A DNA stretch of 64,000 nt, from assembly GCF_025024155.1 (NCBI RefSeq), contig NW_026251819.1, forward strand, positions 1 to 64,000, in the 5' to 3' direction. The DNA is from Gamsiella multidivaricata (lineage: Eukaryota; Mortierellomycota; Mortierellomycetes; Mortierellales; Mortierellaceae). The notes beneath the pieces were generated by a model. The model made no database searches. It worked only from the letters and a program-made list of their open reading frames with translations, and had not been told where the DNA came from. Shown piece after piece: positions 9,929-22,718 of this stretch; within the stretch, counting starts at the first letter, position 1, and every line of letters starts with the position of its first letter. The translations under genes were made by a program, and so were the position numbers.

Positions 9929-10706
9929 GGCTCGAATCCAGCCTTCATTAAAGCGTCAGCCACTATTCCCTTTTTCAGAAGGGATGGCAATTTGCTTCTC
10001 TTACGGCTGGTTGCAAACTCGGGCGTTTACTATAGCTTATTCTTTTTGGAAGGTTGTTAAGGGTTTCTTGCTTCTCGCCAAAAATTTGTACGTGGATCTG
10101 GATCTGTATTACCATGCCTGCATGGTCGCATGGTCTTGCTTTTTTTTTTCTTTTTTTCTCACACGCTACGACTTTAGCTGGCAGAGTCGAATAACATGAA
10201 GACTCAAGCTTATTATCCGAGGGCCAGGACCATATATGTGTTATCTTCTTTTATTGAAATAAAACGCGAAAATCCAGAAACTACCCGTAAGGAAAAAATG
10301 AAATAAATTCTGCTCGTATACCATGAATGCCTACTATCTTCTCAAAGGAGAGCCAGGGCGTGCAGAAATGAACCAGGGTGGGAAAAGAGGGTGGGACATA
10401 TATGGTCCTGGCCCTCGGATAATAAGCTTGAGTCTTCATTTTATTCGACTCTGCCAGCTAAAGTCGTAGCGTGTGAGAAAAAAAGAAAAAAAAAAGCAAG
10501 ACCATGCGACCATGCAGGCATGGTAATACAGATCCAGATCCACGTACAAATTTTTGGCGAGAAGCAAGAAACCCTTAACAACCTTCCAAAAAGAATAAGC
10601 TATAGTAAACGCCCGAGTTTGCAACCAGCCGTAAGAGAAGCAAATTGCCATCCCTTCTGAAAAAGGGAATAGTGGCTGACGCTTTAATGAAGGCTGGATT
10701 CGAGCC
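9929..10706. mobile_element. E2: 778-bp foldback element abutting E1
   Basis: Sequence from 9929 to about 10236 (about 308 bp) returns inverted at about 10398-10706; I noted a single substitution, near 10197. Ends are GGCTCGAATCCAGCC, flanked by TA at 9927-9928 and 10707-10708. The left TA is the same TA that closes E1. The ~160-bp centre is AT-rich without coding potential. The TIR also contains GGCTGGTTGCAAACTCGG, related to blocks in E1 and E3, and GGAAGGTTGTTAAGGG shared exactly with E3. A non-autonomous relative of E1 is likely. Confidence 0.8.
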
Positions 10707-10708
10707 TA

Positions 10709-11323
10709 CTTGTCCTATAGGTTATAGAGAAAGGAAGGTTGTTAAGGGGAATGTCCTCCCGCGATAGATTTCCCGCGCGGTATCCACGCGAACGAACCTT
10801 TTTTTGAACGGACGTCTCAATTGAGCAACGACCGTACCTTTTTTTTTCGCAGTCCCCATGAGCTGTTAGAAATAAAAGCAGGATATCAGATATATTTGTG
10901 AGTAGAGGGTTCTACAGCCTGCGTAGCGCTTCTGGAGTGCAGGGTGGACTACCTTGCGGTGCCGGTGCAGGAGTTGATGGAGAGGGATTGATGGGAGGAA
11001 GGCTGGTGGAGAGTTGAAAAAGCTGTGTGGGAACAAGAAAGAGGAACCATCGAACGTTCAGAAAAAAAAAAAAAAGGTACGGTCGTTGCTCAATTGAGAC
11101 GTCCGTTCAAAAAAAGGTCCGTTCGCGTGGATACCGCGCGGGAAATCTATCGCGGGAGGACATTCCCCTTAACAACCTTCCTTTCTCTATAACCTATAGG
11201 ACAAGGTCGAGTTTGTCTCCAGCCTGAAGAGAAAAAAAATGGCGTATGTCCTTTTTAGGCAACTCAATTTTCTTTGCGTGCATTTAGGGAATGCTCGTTT
11301 TCGACTCAGGCTGGTCCCGAGCC
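10709..11323. mobile_element. E3: related foldback element with a truncated left arm
   Basis: About 10709-10850 is repeated inverted at about 11073-11205 (CTTGTCCTATAGGTTATAG at the outer end). The right arm continues outward for another ~118 bp (11206-11323) with the two blocks typical of E1/E2: GGTCGAGTTTGTCTCCAGCC and the terminal GGCTGGTCCCGAGCC followed by TA (11324-11325). The left arm lacks this outer part and starts directly after the TA of E2. So E3 is probably a member of the same family whose left end was lost when E2/E1 arrived. The centre has no convincing gene. Confidence 0.65.
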
Positions 11324-11483
11324 TAGAGGGGGAGATTGGTCCCAGCCTCTCGTCAGCAAAATGTGAATTTGAGCGGACGAGGTGGCTGGGTTCAGAGCTT
11401 CGACTTCTGGCACAATCAAATGGTGGCGCGCCCGCCTCTCTTGCTTTCTTCGCATCTTCCATGGTTCACCCGCACTAGGAGTC

Positions 11484-14400
11484 ATGACCGACCAAGACGC
11501 CATGCGCCCTGATTCTTTCAGTCAAGAAATAGCCGATAAGCAGCTGGGATGGGAGCCTGGCTTGTCAGTGTTACCGACCAATGCTCAATTAGGCCTGCAG
11601 TACATGGCTCTTGCGTCCATAACGTCCACCGAGTCGGGTAAGTTGGTGCGGTATAGATTTGCATTGCTTTGTTCTTTGTTTCAGGTGGTCCTAACAACTG
11701 CGAGGGAGATCAGTCTTGCGTGGCCTACCTTCTCTCAGCATCGCATTCCCAGATTTTAGGCTGATGCAGCCAAGAGACGCACTTGCTCGAGTCATGCTCG
11801 TTTCTCAGGGACCATCTCAGCACACGCTCAATTTCCAGTTTGAGTATTTGAAGACGATCGTGGCTGGTGCAAATGTGGCAAACATGTAGGTTTAATGCTA
11901 TTTGATTTTGTCCCTCTTTAGGATTATTTATCACCAGCGTTTCTAATGTAACTTTTGTTTCAGTCGCTTTCAACCAGCTTTCCAAATTACGACAGCCAAG
12001 GATTCGTTTACGCCACGTTTTGAACAATCTCTCTCGTTTTTGGCAGCGACTATTCTCGGCTACTGCACGCAGTCTAACGCAAACAGGACTGATGCCAGTC
12101 ATAATCTCTCGCTTTCCAGGATCAACGCGTTTGACACCTTGAGTCAGTTTCGAGAATCTGCATCTGCCCAACGAGGAGAGATAATCGGCAGTCCCCCTTC
12201 AGTCTTTTCTGGCACAGTCAACGGGATAAAACTTCAGAGAGTTGGCGACGCACCCCTTTCATCGTCGCGAAAAAGGACACTTGACGATAGCGTCGACGAA
12301 GACCTCGACCACAAGGGTAGATCATTGAAGAAAGCGAGATCGGAATTGTCTTCAACCGTTGTGGCCACCACATGTGATTCGGCACAGACAAGACATTTAA
12401 CTATACCTGAAGGCTTCCCAGTACATACTATGGATGCCACAGGGCCTTTCCCGGGTGCGCGAACAACTCCTCTGATTCATGCAACATCGAGTACCCCACA
12501 AAGTATCGTGGCACCTGTGACAGGCAACGGTAAGTGCGAGCGCAAAAGGCTGCCGCTATAATTGTTATAGTACAAGGTATTGATGGCCTATCTGTCCCAT
12601 ATTAGACCTCGCGTCGCATTTTGAAGATTCAGCGACAGGATTTCTACAGTGTGTTGCCAATCAAATTAGTGACCAAGGTAGCGATCTACACATAACGCTG
12701 TCTTCGGAGCTGAAACAACTTGGACGAGCGGTTGAGGAGTTGGCGAAATATGGACGCGCACAAGATGTCCAAGTCGATATCATGTCGGCACTGCTCAAAC
12801 ATCTGGATACATCCTTACGTAGTTTCGATACAGTCGACGTTCTTTCTGCCTGTGGTCTGGGATTGACCGCGACAGAGCAGGACGGTGGGGAACAAATCAA
12901 CAAGATTATCGATCACATCATGCACCGCCTGAATTATGTCAAAGTGGCGCTTGTAATGATGAGCACGGAGAGCATTCAGCGACATCTTTTCCCCGAAGAA
13001 CTACTCATAACATCATTGAACGTAATCAAGTCGCAGCTAGAGACGTTTTTGGCGCCTGCACTGGAGTTCTCAAGAGATGACAGTCGACCCACGGGGTGCT
13101 TTGCTTTGTTTACGGCAATAGCTGCAGACGCGTCTCTCAAAGTCCGGATGCTGTCTTTGGTCAGTTCCACCTGTGAGATCTCGGAATGGCTGCGCAGGTC
13201 GTGCTGTATGGAGGTCTCGGACGGTGTTTTGGTGAAACTGGTATATACCGCACTATCACTGTTCTTCATCGACACGTCCTCTGACTTGGTACTGGGAAGT
13301 GCTGAGACCGAGCCATTAAGGCAGGCGGGATCGAGTCTTTTGCAGATGGTAAGTTAGCCCTCTTGTTATTTTGTAACTGCATCTATCTGGCTGAAGTTAC
13401 ATTGCCTAAGATCATGTTTAAACTACTCTACGTTTAGGTTTTCGCGAAACATACGAACCAGCGGTTGTGGATCTTGGAGGAAATCCTATCCTTACTTATC
13501 AAGTTGCCTCATGGAAAGAAAAACTCCAAGGGATACAGGTATGGCATCCTTCTGTTGGAAAGACTCATTTCTAAAAAGCCATTGCATTCGTATGTCGCTT
13601 GTTTGTGACCAGTGCTACCTTCTTTGCTTTTCCCTTGCAGACTTGTGGATGGCTCCAAAATATACTCCTCGTCCGCATTGCTCATGCAGCTAGTACAAGC
13701 ATGTGTAGATAGCCGCCTTAACCCTGCAGCCGTGCTAAGTTTTCCGGAACTTCATCCGTCCACCCAAAGGATCGAGATGAAGAAGGTGCGTGTAAAGATC
13801 AGCTCCATTTGTTTATTCGCACACTATGCTATGCCATATCTCTAAATACACCACATCCTCCCTATAGATGCTCGATCGGTTACAGGCAGCACTAGACGAT
13901 GCAAAGTCGAGCGTTGTCTACATTTTCAATTATCTTCTGACACGCTGCACAAAGGGGACCAAATCGTCTGTCGAAGCAGATTACAGAACCATCCTGGACG
14001 GCCTGCTTACGGATCTTCTGGCGGTTGTAGGACAACCAGAGTGGCCTAGTGCGGAGCTCTACCTATCTGTCTTCAGCAAGGCCATGGTAAGTATTTTCGA
14101 TGAGGCTCGTTGTGCATTGCGGTATTGTGACGAGCTGTATTGATACATTTCTCGCGTTCATGTAGGCCAGATATCTGGATGACGCTAAAGCGAATTCAGT
14201 CTCGAAGACCATGGCAGTCGACTCTTTTGGCTTGATCGCAGCGAAGATCAAGACAGTCATGAGACACATCGCAATGGATGACGCAGATGATTGCAATGCC
14301 CATAGCTCGAGGGATGACCACCCTTTCTATGCCGAACTTGGTGTCGAAACAAAGCTGACGGATCTATCGTACTTGCAGGCGAGATACAACAGCGTCTTGG

Positions 14401-17400
14401 AGTACCTGAGTTCTAAAGAGTCAAACGATCATGCCATCAGAGCAGCAAAGCGCTTTTGGATATGCCAATGGACCACAGCAATTTGTTCTGCTACCACACA
14501 GGATCTCCAAGAGCATGACTGGGAGAAGAACTGTTGGAAGTTCTTAACGGATGAAGCCTTTCGGTGCTGGAGCTTATACAACAATTCGGAGCGACAGCAT
14601 AGATCAAAGACCCCGATGGCTCGGAAGGCAGTGTGTTGGAGTTCCTCGTATCTGGTCGCGCGCCAGCAATTGTTCCTCTCGTTCGACATGCTACTTTCAC
14701 GGATTCTGGTGGCGCTGGATGGAGCAGCTGTTTCTCTCCGTGCTAAATCTCTCAAAGCTCTTTCCTTGATCGTCACTGGAGATTGCGCCGTTCTTGCTCA
14801 ACATAACGTGTCCAGGACCATAGCGCTCCGCTTACAGGACCAAAGCCCATCGGTGCGTGATGCTGCCACTGATTTGGTTGGCAAATATATGCTTCAGGAC
14901 CGAGTGATAAGGAAGCTGTATTATGATATTGTGAGCGATAGGATCTCGGTAAGAACACTGTTTTTTCTCTCAGCTTACTTTCTTTCTATTTTCCTTCTCT
15001 ACTTCTCGTTCTCCATGTGGAATTTTTTTTATCTGACACGCTATTTTCGCGCTAGGACACTGGCCTGAATGTACGCAAGCGCGTTTTAAGATTGCTAAGA
15101 GACATGTACTCCATGGCAGACAGTCAATCGATACGGATTGATATCTCGCAGAAATTATTGCTCAGAGTTTCGGACGAGGAGGCGACCGTCAAGGACCTGG
15201 CTATCAAATGTGTCAATGACGTCTGGTTTCGCCAATTCTTTCGGTCGACTGAGCTTGCGAAGGTGGATAGTTTTGAGGCTTCGGAGGCGACAGCGATATT
15301 CGGAACCATCGCCCCTTCTCAGAAAAGAGAAGTTTCAAAACATACAAGAACTTTGGTTGACATGGTCAGCCAGCTACCCACGCCCTTATACGACGCTTTC
15401 ACTTCTGTTGTTCAACACCTTTTAAAGAAGGAGCGTGGACATGGCTCATTCGATCTCTCACTACCAGGACAGGAGTTCACCAGATCTTGCGTGATAATTG
15501 TAGAGTGTCTTGTTGACCTAATCCAAACTCTTCAGGACGAGGATTCCCACAAATCCGCCGTAATATCAACAGCACATACACTTCACACGTTCGTTAGGTG
15601 CGAGCCACGACTCATCAGTGCGAAAAACCTTGGCGCTCTTTTAGTCTACCTTCACAGCGCTACGACGTCCGAAGACTGGGAGGTCACCATGTTTGTGTTA
15701 CGAGTGTATCAGGACGCCATTCCTGTTGTCCATGATATGCCCATAGCGGAGTCCGAGACCGCTGAGAAACTGACCCTGGCGCTTATCGCGAAGTGCCCTG
15801 TTATTTTACTCCCTGAAGCGGTATGCGTACTTTGTTTGGTTGTCAAAATTCGGACTGTGAACTCTGGGCGCCTATGCAGGTTTTTCCAGACATGCGTGGA
15901 CCTTCTAATCGAGGACACCGAAAAATTACGCGCCGGCGTGAATATTCAAGAAAACAAACTGCGCCGTCTGACGACCATCGTAGGGCTGATTTGTAGACAT
16001 TTTCCCTTCGAAAAAGTCATCAAAGCTCGCTCACAGGAGACACATTTGACGGAGCTCAGAGTAAAGATGGAGCCAACCGTGCAGGAATTTGTGTTTGACA
16101 TCGTTGCCCAACTTTGTCGATCGGACTACTCGCAAGCGTTGCAGCAGACAGCTCTCCAGAGTTTGGGTAAGGAGACTGCAACAGACTACTGCCTGAAATG
16201 TTGAATGTGTATCTTATCGTTTGATGCCCATATTGTTTAGGCTACCTGTTTTTGTCTTTTCCCATGTTGATGAATTCGTCCAAGGCTCTTCACATTATGG
16301 ATCGAATCTTTGGTGACGCGGACTCGGAGCTTCAAGCGGAACTACTCCAGATATACACTCAATTTCTGGTCAAAATCCACAGTGCTCCTACGCCAGGTCC
16401 AGATCAGGACCTGTTCTACAGCTTGATCGCCAAAGCAGAAGATCATCTCGGGGCCGGGGTAGGAAGTGCCATTATGCAGCGTTATCTTGATCGTGTGCTG
16501 CGCTGCGCGCTTGCGGACAATGAGAGGTTACAAGCTGCTGCTGTGAATGTGATATCCCAGGTGACATTGCAGGCTCTTGTCCATCCGATATTATGCATGC
16601 CCGCTATCATCGCCTTAGAAACAAGTGAGGACACTTTACTGAGTGGACGCGTACTCAAAACTCACCGAGAGCTCCACCACAAGCACGCGTCATTGATCTA
16701 TACAAGGAGCCTCGAGTGTGTTCGGACGATGTACTTGTATCAGATGCGTGTACAGGAAGCCAGAGGCGAGGTACAAGGTAAAGGCGATCACTTTACTTCG
16801 AGAGATTTTCAACTGCATGCAACGAACATAGCCTCTGGGGCTAACTATCATAGCGTCCCGTTTGTTTTTTGCGCTGAAGGGTTCCGGATAAATCCGGAGA
16901 CTGGTAATGCAGTCGCCTTACTGAATGTGATGTATAGCTTGGTTGAGGACAAGAGACAAACGAGAAATACGCTCTTGTCGGGCCTGGTCAAAGTGCTGGA
17001 TGTTGATCTGACAACAAGTGATATCGAGGTACATCTGGGCGTCATATGTTTGACACAGCCTACCATGTTCCAGCCATTGTAATATCTAGTGACCCTTACT
17101 TATATGGACACTCTTCCCGTATTGCAGGTTGACGGCAACTATGCACGGTTCATTGCTGAAAATCTGGCCTATCTGGAATACAGGACAACGGAGGAAATTT
17201 ATTTAGTGATCTTCTACATAAACAGGATCATCGCAGGTGCAGGAGTAACGATTTTGGAGAGTTTGACAGCTACATCACCGGATTCCGCGCAAAGCTGTGG
17301 CGACAAGGCGTCGAGAGTCGCGAGCTCCAGATTGCGCCGGCTTTGCAAAACTCCCGTTGAATCCACAATGAGTTCAGCCGGCAACAATACTCGTAAGACG

Positions 17401-17976
17401 AAACGCGCAACACAGCCGAACGCAATTGCCGCCGGTGGTTCAAGCGACGAGGGAGCGGACGGTATGCAGAGCGGCGAAGATGCACTGCCTTGCGGACAGG
17501 GTAACGGAGAAGGAGGTGGTTATGAACCGTCTCTCCCCACCTCTGTACTGGCAAAGGCCAGCGTCGCAGTGGAGACGGCTATCCTCCTCAAAAGCTACTT
17601 CAAGCGGATTTACGATATAACTGAGACGAAGTCCCAGCATTTTCAGCCAACTGCGCATGCGAGTCACAAGGAGAAACCTTCGCCGAGGTTTAAGGGCATA
17701 CTAGCGCGATTGCAATGGCCATGGAAAGCAAAGGAAGCCGATGCCATTTGTGGTCAAAAAAATGTTACCGTGGGTGAGAGCATTAGGCAGGACTTGATCA
17801 GGAGTCAACTTGTGCGGTTCCGAGGGTTAATGGAAGCAGAAACTGTGCAACAATTGCCAAACATGGAGGAGAACGAGATTCCGCTGGTACAAATATCACG
17901 TCCATCCGGTGTTCATGTTCACAAGCCCGATCCATTGTATGACGAAGCCGATGAATATGATGGTGTAGAGGACTAG
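11484..17976 (+). CDS. SCC2: Cohesin loader subunit Scc2 / Mis4 / Nipped-B
   Basis: Loads cohesin onto chromatin with Scc4 in the nucleus. Model: exons 11484-11637, 11753-11885, 11964-12529, 12606-13348, 13438-13538, 13641-13785, 13868-14086, 14166-14948, 15056-16166, 16241-17028, 17128-17976; total 5592 nt, 1863 aa, in frame. The start gives MTDQDAMRPDSF. Hallmarks are HEAT-type helices throughout, the conserved LQDQSPSVRDAATDLVGKYM (about residue 905) followed across an intron by DTGLNVRKRVLRLLRDMY and SDEEATVKDL, and the C-terminal region YHSVPFVFC then ARFIAENLAYLEYRTTEE. Length is within the family range (about 1500-2800). The tail is acidic (YDEADEYDGVED). Only about 160 bp separate the start from transposon E3. 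An AATAAA lies at 18092. The exon 1/2 junction is the least certain. Confidence 0.9.
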
Positions 17977-18359
17977 GATGGCCCCTTTTGCATACATCAC
18001 ATCGCACATTGCACATTGTTTTAGCATGCAGGCGGCCATGTCCGAGCGGAGCACTTGTTAGTTGAAGTCCTGATTAATATTCATTCTCAAGAATAAAGGG
18101 GTCCACAGGACCCTCTGTTCTCGCTGTAACCACAAGAATTATTAGAAAGGGGGAAACCAAGGTTGGGGCAATCCAGAAGATTTGTGTCCATTTTCGGTGC
18201 AAGCTGCTTTATATAAAAAGGCAGCAAGTTGCAACTCAATGCTCAACACTCGCCAATCCCGCCCCGACCTTGATCACCAGTAGTGCACTCTCAGCAAGGT
18301 CTTATTCTCAGCAAGATCTTATCCTCAGCGAGATCTTATCCTCAAATTCCAATCTCATC
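17977..18359 (+). promoter_or_regulatory. SCC2 3' end and GH16 promoter/leader
   Basis: AATAAA at 18092-18097 is a candidate polyadenylation signal for SCC2. TATATAAAA at 18210-18218 is a clear TATA box about 150 bp before the GH16 start. The leader just upstream of the ATG contains a 19-bp direct repeat of the type TCTTATCCTCAGCAAGA, two to three imperfect copies at about 18298-18345. Confidence 0.55.
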
Positions 18360-20190
18360 ATGAGACTATCCACACAAATGCTCTCACCTGGTGGAGTTGC
18401 CCTAGTCTTGCTCAGCTTGCTCATTTTCCATACGACAGCCAGTGCAGATGCACCACCCCGTGTTCACAGGAAGAATCAAGGCAACAGTCGCATACAGCAA
18501 GACGAACTGGCATGGCCTGAGTTGCACAAAATGATCGGCGTTGATTATCGACCAGATGGCTCCTCAAAGCTGGGCTACGGACAGAGCCAGCAGGTGGAAT
18601 TCGAAATCACGGGCGTTAAAGATGATAATAAGAATCCTTCTTCGACAAGATCAAGGCAGAAGTTCAAGAGTGAATTTCAGTCTAAAGACAGATGCCTACT
18701 GTTCGTGGACGAGTTTGATAAGCTGGACAACTCGGTTTGGAGGGTGAGGAAACATTCAAATTTGGCATGGTGAAACCGAGGCCTGTAATAAAGAGCAAAC
18801 ACTAACGCGCTATAGCATACCGCCATTTTCTGTTAGCACGACCTTACCTTGACAGGCGGAGGGTAGGATTTAGTTGAAATACTCGGTCATTAGATGACCT
18901 TTGATAAGATATCGCGAAGTCTAATTTTTTTCTTTTTTCTACAGCAACTTTGAAGTACAGGCGTACATTAACAACCGCACAAATACCTTTGTGAAGGATG
19001 GTATTTTTTACATCCGCCCTACGTTAACCGAGCATCGCATTGGTGCTGAGGCTCTTCGCGAAGGTGGGGTTCTTGATATGTGGGGTACGGATCCTGGAAC
19101 CCAGTGCACAGGCAATTATGACTATGGCTGCTATCGGGTAGCCGGAGCTGGAGGTAACATTCTGAACCCGATCCAGTCTGGGCTTGTTCGAAGCGCCAAC
19201 AGCTTCAAGTTCCGGTACGGAAGGGTTGAAGTGAGGGCAAAGATGCCAAAGGGCAAGTGGATTTGGCCTGTAAGTCCTTAAAATCGAAGCCATTATTTCA
19301 AAAGAGGCCATGGCTATACTTAATCACCGAACTTGTTCTCCATTTTCACCTCCACAGGCAATATGGATGCTACCAGCGCACTATCAGTATGGAGGTTGGC
19401 CTGCTAGTGGTGAGATTGATTTGGTCGAGTCCCGAGGAAATGGCCCTGATTATCCTGGAGGAGGATATGACAAGGTTGCTTCGACTCTCCATTGGGGTAC
19501 GATCACACAGTGCATAGAAGTGTACACGCTTTATACTAAACCTGGGAATCTAATATTGTGCGAACTATACAGGTCCATCATTTGAATTTAACAGGTACCA
19601 GATGACTCATGCAGAATATGCGCTCCCTGACGGAAAGAGCTTTGCGGACGACTTCCATGTATTTACATTGGACTGGCGGCCAGAGGGTATCAAGACATTT
19701 GTGGACGACAATCTGTTGCTTGATGTGTCTTTCGATGACATGTTCAAGAAGGGGAACTTCCCTTCATGGGTCGACAATCTGTGGGCTGGGTCCAAATCAG
19801 CGCCCTTCGATCAAGAGTTCTATTTGGTATGCTTTGCAACTCAATCGTTCGTGAAATTGTCAGGAAACAAGAAGGGGAGAAAGTAATGCATCTTATTCGT
19901 GCAAAACGCTGACTCGAGCAATATTTTTTCATGGCATTTATTGCATACTTGTAATGGCTTTTTACGCATGTTTTCAGATGATGAACGTAGCTGTTGCAGG
20001 AACTGCAGGGTACTTTCCAGACGGGGTGGGCGGCAAACCTTGGAACGACAAGTCACCGCATGCAGTGAACGAGTTTTATGCAGCCAAAGACGACTGGTAT
20101 CCGACCTGGGGTTCAGAATCAGGAACAGATCGCGCCCTTGCGGTAGATTATATTCGCGTGTACAAACACAGCTGTTCGGCACAGAAGTAG
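18360..20190 (+). CDS. Secreted GH16 beta-1,3-glucanase / glucan-binding-like protein
   Basis: Exons 18360-18743, 18837-18862, 18945-19269, 19358-19496, 19573-19826, 19978-20190; 1341 nt, 446 aa. Residues 1 to about 29 form a signal peptide (hydrophobic VALVLLSLLIFHTTASA), so the product enters the secretory pathway. The catalytic motif of GH16 is present as SGEIDLVESRG, with two glutamates around Asp. Other family blocks are HDLTLTGGGNFEVQAYINN, VEVRAKMPKGKWIWPAIWM, TLDWRPEGI and FYLMMNVAVAGTAG. The layout resembles beta-1,3-glucan recognition proteins and laminarinases rather than Crh transglycosylases. Exon 2 is only 26 nt but supplies the conserved HDLTLTGG. No GPI-anchor signal is evident. 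Expected role: action on or binding to beta-1,3-glucan. Confidence 0.88.
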
Positions 20191-20254
20191 TAATAAACAA
20201 TTCTTGGACTTTATCTTCGTTTTTTCATTTAAGCAGGGAATGACGTCTCGTAGC

Positions 20255-22419
20255 CTATGGTACATGTTCGCCGTAGCCATTGCTATGTGCTGTATTGAGA
20301 CCATTGCTATCACTACTGCCTCCTCCGCCGATTGTACGCTCATGATACTGCGTCCTTCCGTATGAGGGGGAACCCCTCGAAGAGGATGAGGTGTCTGCTG
20401 CGGGAGGGAGAGGAATAGCGCGGTCATGGTATGAGTGGCTGCGGGAATGGGTCCTGCTCTGACTTGCTGGGTGGTAAATATGTCGCAATTGCTGGTGCTG
20501 ATGGTGTGCATTAGAGGGCGGATAGGAGTATGAAGGGCTCTGGTCATGTCCCGGCTGCCGATATTGGTCATTATGCGCGTGGTCTGCGGCGGACGCTGTT
20601 GACGATGCCAGGGGGCTGTTGCCTGTGCTTGACACGGACACTGTTCCCTCAGGGCTCGTCAGTCGCTTTGTAGCTCCAGTACTGGAATCCAATGGCGACT
20701 CTGTTCTCCCCAGCGATGCGGATTTGGACTGGAATATCGCAGGCGAGGGCAAAAACCGATCAAATTCGAGAGGCCATGGATATCCTGGTAAGTACTTCTT
20801 GTTCTCGTTCTCCATGTCCTCGAAGTCATTGTCTTCCAGGTCGGAGACATCGTCCCAGTTTTGCAGAAATTCCGCTGCAGGGTCTTCCTCCGCAGGCCTA
20901 ATCCATATCTCTTCTCGTATCCTCTTGTGCTACATCAAGGAAGAGAACAATAGATGATTAGCATAGGTTGAGCCAGGGGCATTCACAACGGACCATAGAC
21001 ACCAAAACATTAAAGCAACATTCCTTACCCGCTCTCTATCCTCATCCATCCGCCTCAAAATGTCCTCCTTTGTGAACCCTGCCTCGGTTGTAGCTACTGC
21101 ATTTGCGCTTCGTAGGGACACAATTGTGTGGCAATAGAAATGTTAACTCCTTGATATCTGCGTATTTTGAACCCCTTTTCAACAATACACAAATGAAGCT
21201 GTTGCCTATTCCTCTTACCCCAGCTCCCTCGAGAGTAGTGGTTTCTCCACTCTGTCGATCACAGATTCATGGAATACTTTTTTTGCCCGCCACGAATCTA
21301 GGATCTAAATGGATCGGATAAGTAACGACTTTTTCGTTACACTTTGCCGCCAGATAGCTGCATGTTTATGTTTTGTTTGCGTAGAAGTTATCTTTGCAGA
21401 TCGCTCACCTACCTTCCTGGTGCCTGCAACATTGACGTTTCCTTTTGGTCCGCTAGGGTTCACGCACTCCACGATCCTGGGTAGGTTCTTTTGAATGAGG
21501 TCCGTATACCCTGAGAACCCTGCCTTGTGGCTCTGATGGCAGATCAAGTCGAGCACATAAAAGATATTCATCTTTGCATTGATAGACGGGGTCTAGTATT
21601 TTATCGGTAACAATGGAAAAACAAGAGCGCATAGGCAGCACCGTGTATGCACGGGGAGTCAGAGTCAATATTATGATTTCATGCCGTGTGTATCGCACGC
21701 CAGATTCTAGTCCAGATCGTGGTAAAGATGTTCAGCTCATCCGCGTGAGGGGACATGCCACTGAAGGCTAGCGTCCCCGCTAGGAGCCGCAGAAAAGCAA
21801 GCACATAAAGGACAAAGCTGAGAGATCTTTGGGGGAAGGCTGGATTGGGCTGAGTCAGCGCTTTGGGTGGACCAGTCGGAATGCCATATAGGTAATTGAA
21901 CGCACAATGTGAATGCATGCTCTTTGTTGCCAATGCTTTACATATTATTTCTTCCAGCTTTTTTATATCCAACGCGAGTCTCGTAGTCATTTTATTTCCA
22001 AAACGAACAGCAGGAAAAAACAAAGGCAGCAAATGAAGTGAGAGTAGTGCTGTGAGTGCTTTACGTGCGGTGCAGAATAGAGAAATGATGGACTTCCTGG
22101 CAGTCAGGAGCATCTCCTGTAAGGCGAGTGTCCATCCTCGTGTCATTGGCATCTCTGAAAGTATTCGAAAAGGTCGAGCGGGGAAGCAGGCGAGACAATA
22201 TAACGGGATGATAGACATCGCTACGAGCCAACATAGTAAATAAAAGCAAAATGTCCTCACCTGCTCCAGTTCTTCGATGATACAGCTGTAAAGATCCTCG
22301 TAGAGATTTCTGTTTCTCATGGCAAAATTGCCAACCTTTTGTATCGAATGCTGAGAGGCGTTGAGCTTGCCCAGCAAACTTAGAAACTCCAAACGTGCCT
22401 CGAACGGATCGACCTCCAT
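20255..22419 (-). CDS. CTK3: CTD kinase subunit gamma (Ctk3-like)
   Basis: Regulatory subunit of the kinase that phosphorylates the RNA polymerase II C-terminal domain. Model on the minus strand: 22419-22261, 21592-21409, 21096-21029, 20929-20255; 1086 nt, 361 aa. The N-terminal Ctk3/CID-like domain reads MEVDPFEARLEFLSLLGKLN then NIFYVLDLICHQS; the C-terminal Ctk3 motif is EDILRRMDEDRERHKRIREE, spanning an intron. The last 180 residues are Ser/His/Gln/Tyr-rich and probably disordered. The first intron (668 nt) is unusually long and could hide a small exon; the donor of exon 2 was chosen because it restores frame. The gene converges on GH16 with 64 bp between stops. Confidence 0.72.
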
Positions 22420-22718
22420 CGTATTGGGTTTCTTCGCGCTTCGATGGGTTGATGACGGTCGTGTATTTTCTGCTTGCTCGGTCGGAAATGGTAAGCGTTG
22501 CAACCGCGTATTTCTACCGTGTTCACCGTCGATTCCTGTTTTCCACTCGAGAGATGAGAAGTTCAAAAGGTGAAAAGGTGAATATTGGATGGCCTGCATG
22601 AGAAGAACACAAAGCCGTACATCCTGAGGAAAAATATTCGCCAGGCCAAGTGCGTGGCTTTGCTCGAGGACCCTCGATCTTTTTTTTTTTTTTTGGTGGC
22701 AACGTAATTTATTAATGA

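Noticed and set aside
15822..15879. Intron-like GTATGC...GCAG within SCC2 exon 9
   Set aside because: Length 58 breaks the frame, while read-through gives helical family-like sequence.
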